A DNA stretch of 6,199 nucleotides from Alphaproteobacteria bacterium MarineAlpha10_Bin3 (GTDB lineage Bacteria > Pseudomonadota > Alphaproteobacteria > UBA8366 > GCA-2717185), in assembly GCA_002937525.1 (NCBI GenBank), contig PTKA01000095.1, positions 1 through 6,199 on the forward strand, in the 5' to 3' direction. The notes under the pieces were generated by a model. It worked only from the letters and a program-made list of their open reading frames with translations. It was not told where the DNA came from and ran no database searches. A program made the position numbers and the translations under genes. This document shows positions 5,421-6,199 of the stretch, in pieces; positions within the stretch are counted from its first letter, which is position 1, and every line of letters starts with the position of its first letter.

Positions 5421-6199
5421 ATGTTGCAAGGTTTTCGAAACATCGGACAGACGCGCGAAGAACCCCATCGCGATGACGATGGCGCGGTTCAGCAGAGCGT
5501 CGGCAAAATGCTGGAGAACCGCCGGGCCGAATGCGGTCTCGATTTGCGGGATGTCTCGAACGCGTTGCGCATTCGCCTTCCCTATCTGATTGCAATCGAG
5601 GAAGGCCGGCTGGACGAATTGCCCGGCGCGACCTATGCAATTGGGTTCGTGCGCGCCTATGCGGACCATCTGGGGCTGGACGGGCCGGCGGTCGTCGAAA
5701 GCTACAAGAATGAAACGGTCGCCTTGGCCGAAGCCTCCCGGCTGGTGGTTCCTGCGCCGTTACCCGAGGGGAAGGTACCCAACGGAACAATTCTTCTCAT
5801 CGCGTTGTTGGCCCTGGCGGCGATTTACGGTGGCTGGGTATTGCTGTCTTCGAATGACCGCCTTCTGGCCGAACTTGTGCCGGCGCTGCCGGACCGGTTC
5901 CTGGCCTTGATTGGCGCCGATGACGCGGCTTCGCCCAAGCAAGCGCCCGCGACCGACCCGGCGCAGCCGACGGCCGCGACGGCGCCGCCGGCGGAAAAAC
6001 CGGCGATTGAAACGCCGCGCCCGCCCGCCGCTGCGCAACCCGAAACCCAAAAAACTCCAAAGCCCTCGCCGCCCGTCGATGTGGACGGCGCGCCGCCGGA
6101 AACACCGACGATGGCATCCGAACGCGCCGCCGCTGCATCGGACGCCGCGCCGCCGACCGGCGTTGCACCCGACACTGAAGACGCTGCCGAGGCGGCGGC
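5421..6199 (+). CDS. RodZ-like protein: N-terminal helix-turn-helix, one membrane segment (partial, 3' end outside window)
   Basis: Helix-turn-helix proteins of this kind anchor the MreB cytoskeleton to the inner membrane and help set cell shape. The frame runs open to the window edge, 259 codons seen. Residues 27-90 form a Cro/C1-type domain (VGKMLENRRAECGLDLRDV, then RLPYLIAIEEGRLDELPG, then YAIGFVRAYADHLGL), the RodZ pattern. One hydrophobic segment at about 123-143 (TILLIALLALAAIYGGW) is followed by a long Pro/Ala/Thr-rich stretch, presumably periplasmic. The C-terminal beta domain (DUF4115) would lie beyond the window. ATG 5421 is the first ATG after an in-frame stop at 5394 and keeps the whole helix-turn-helix; TTG 5418 is adjacent, while ATG 5508 would cut into the domain. 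The ribosome-binding site is weak. A different DNA-binding membrane protein is possible until the C-terminus is seen. Confidence 0.85.
   Translation, partial: MLQGFRNIGQTREEPHRDDDGAVQQSVGKMLENRRAECGLDLRDVSNALRIRLPYLIAIEEGRLDELPGATYAIGFVRAYADHLGLDGPAVVESYKNETVALAEASRLVVPAPLPEGKVPNGTILLIALLALAAIYGGWVLLSSNDRLLAELVPALPDRFLALIGADDAASPKQAPATDPAQPTAATAPPAEKPAIETPRPPAAAQPETQKTPKPSPPVDVDGAPPETPTMASERAAAASDAAPPTGVAPDTEDAAEAA

Noticed and set aside
5940..6199. GC-rich repetitive stretch in the RodZ-like gene considered as a DNA repeat array
   Set aside because: No unit repeats regularly. The pattern comes from Ala/Pro/Thr codons of a low-complexity linker normal for this family.

Overview
This window is a GC-rich stretch of chromosomal DNA with strong G/C preference at third codon positions. 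Gene order and protein style point to an alphaproteobacterium, most likely of the Rhodospirillales type: comF, grxC, a nitrilase-family gene, a small DUF1178 gene, ubiG opposite to lysC, then a RodZ-like gene. I see no insertion sequence, phage gene, CRISPR array, tRNA or rRNA. This is ordinary housekeeping DNA, and I found no convincing evidence of an undescribed multi-gene system. The points of interest are small: an altered active site, a possible internal translation start, and several inverted repeats next to promoters.

Layout, left to right. Positions 1-253 hold what is probably the tail of an unrecognised gene and a small unrecognised protein of 61 residues. On the plus strand follow comF (262-1002), a glutaredoxin 3-like gene (1051-1314) and a Nit1-like amidase gene (1311-2162); the last two overlap in an ATGA. 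A minus-strand class I methyltransferase gene (2174-2710) converges on the amidase gene, with a GC-rich hairpin at the junction. Across a 97-base divergent spacer lies the plus-strand DUF1178 gene (2808-3212). It meets the minus-strand ubiG gene (3213-3956) with no base between their stop codons. A 96-base divergent spacer then separates ubiG from lysC (4053-5273) and contains a perfect 14-base palindrome. After lysC, a 147-base spacer holds an extended -10 promoter and a second inverted repeat, followed by a RodZ-like membrane protein gene that runs off the end of the window (5421-6199).

How the genes work together. Glutaredoxin and the Nit1-like amidase are likely translationally coupled and both belong to glutathione biology: one uses glutathione, the other probably repairs its deaminated form. 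UbiG serves respiratory quinone synthesis and LysC opens the aspartate family of amino acids. The RodZ-like protein links cell shape to the membrane. The rest are widespread genes whose exact roles are unknown or only indirectly inferred.
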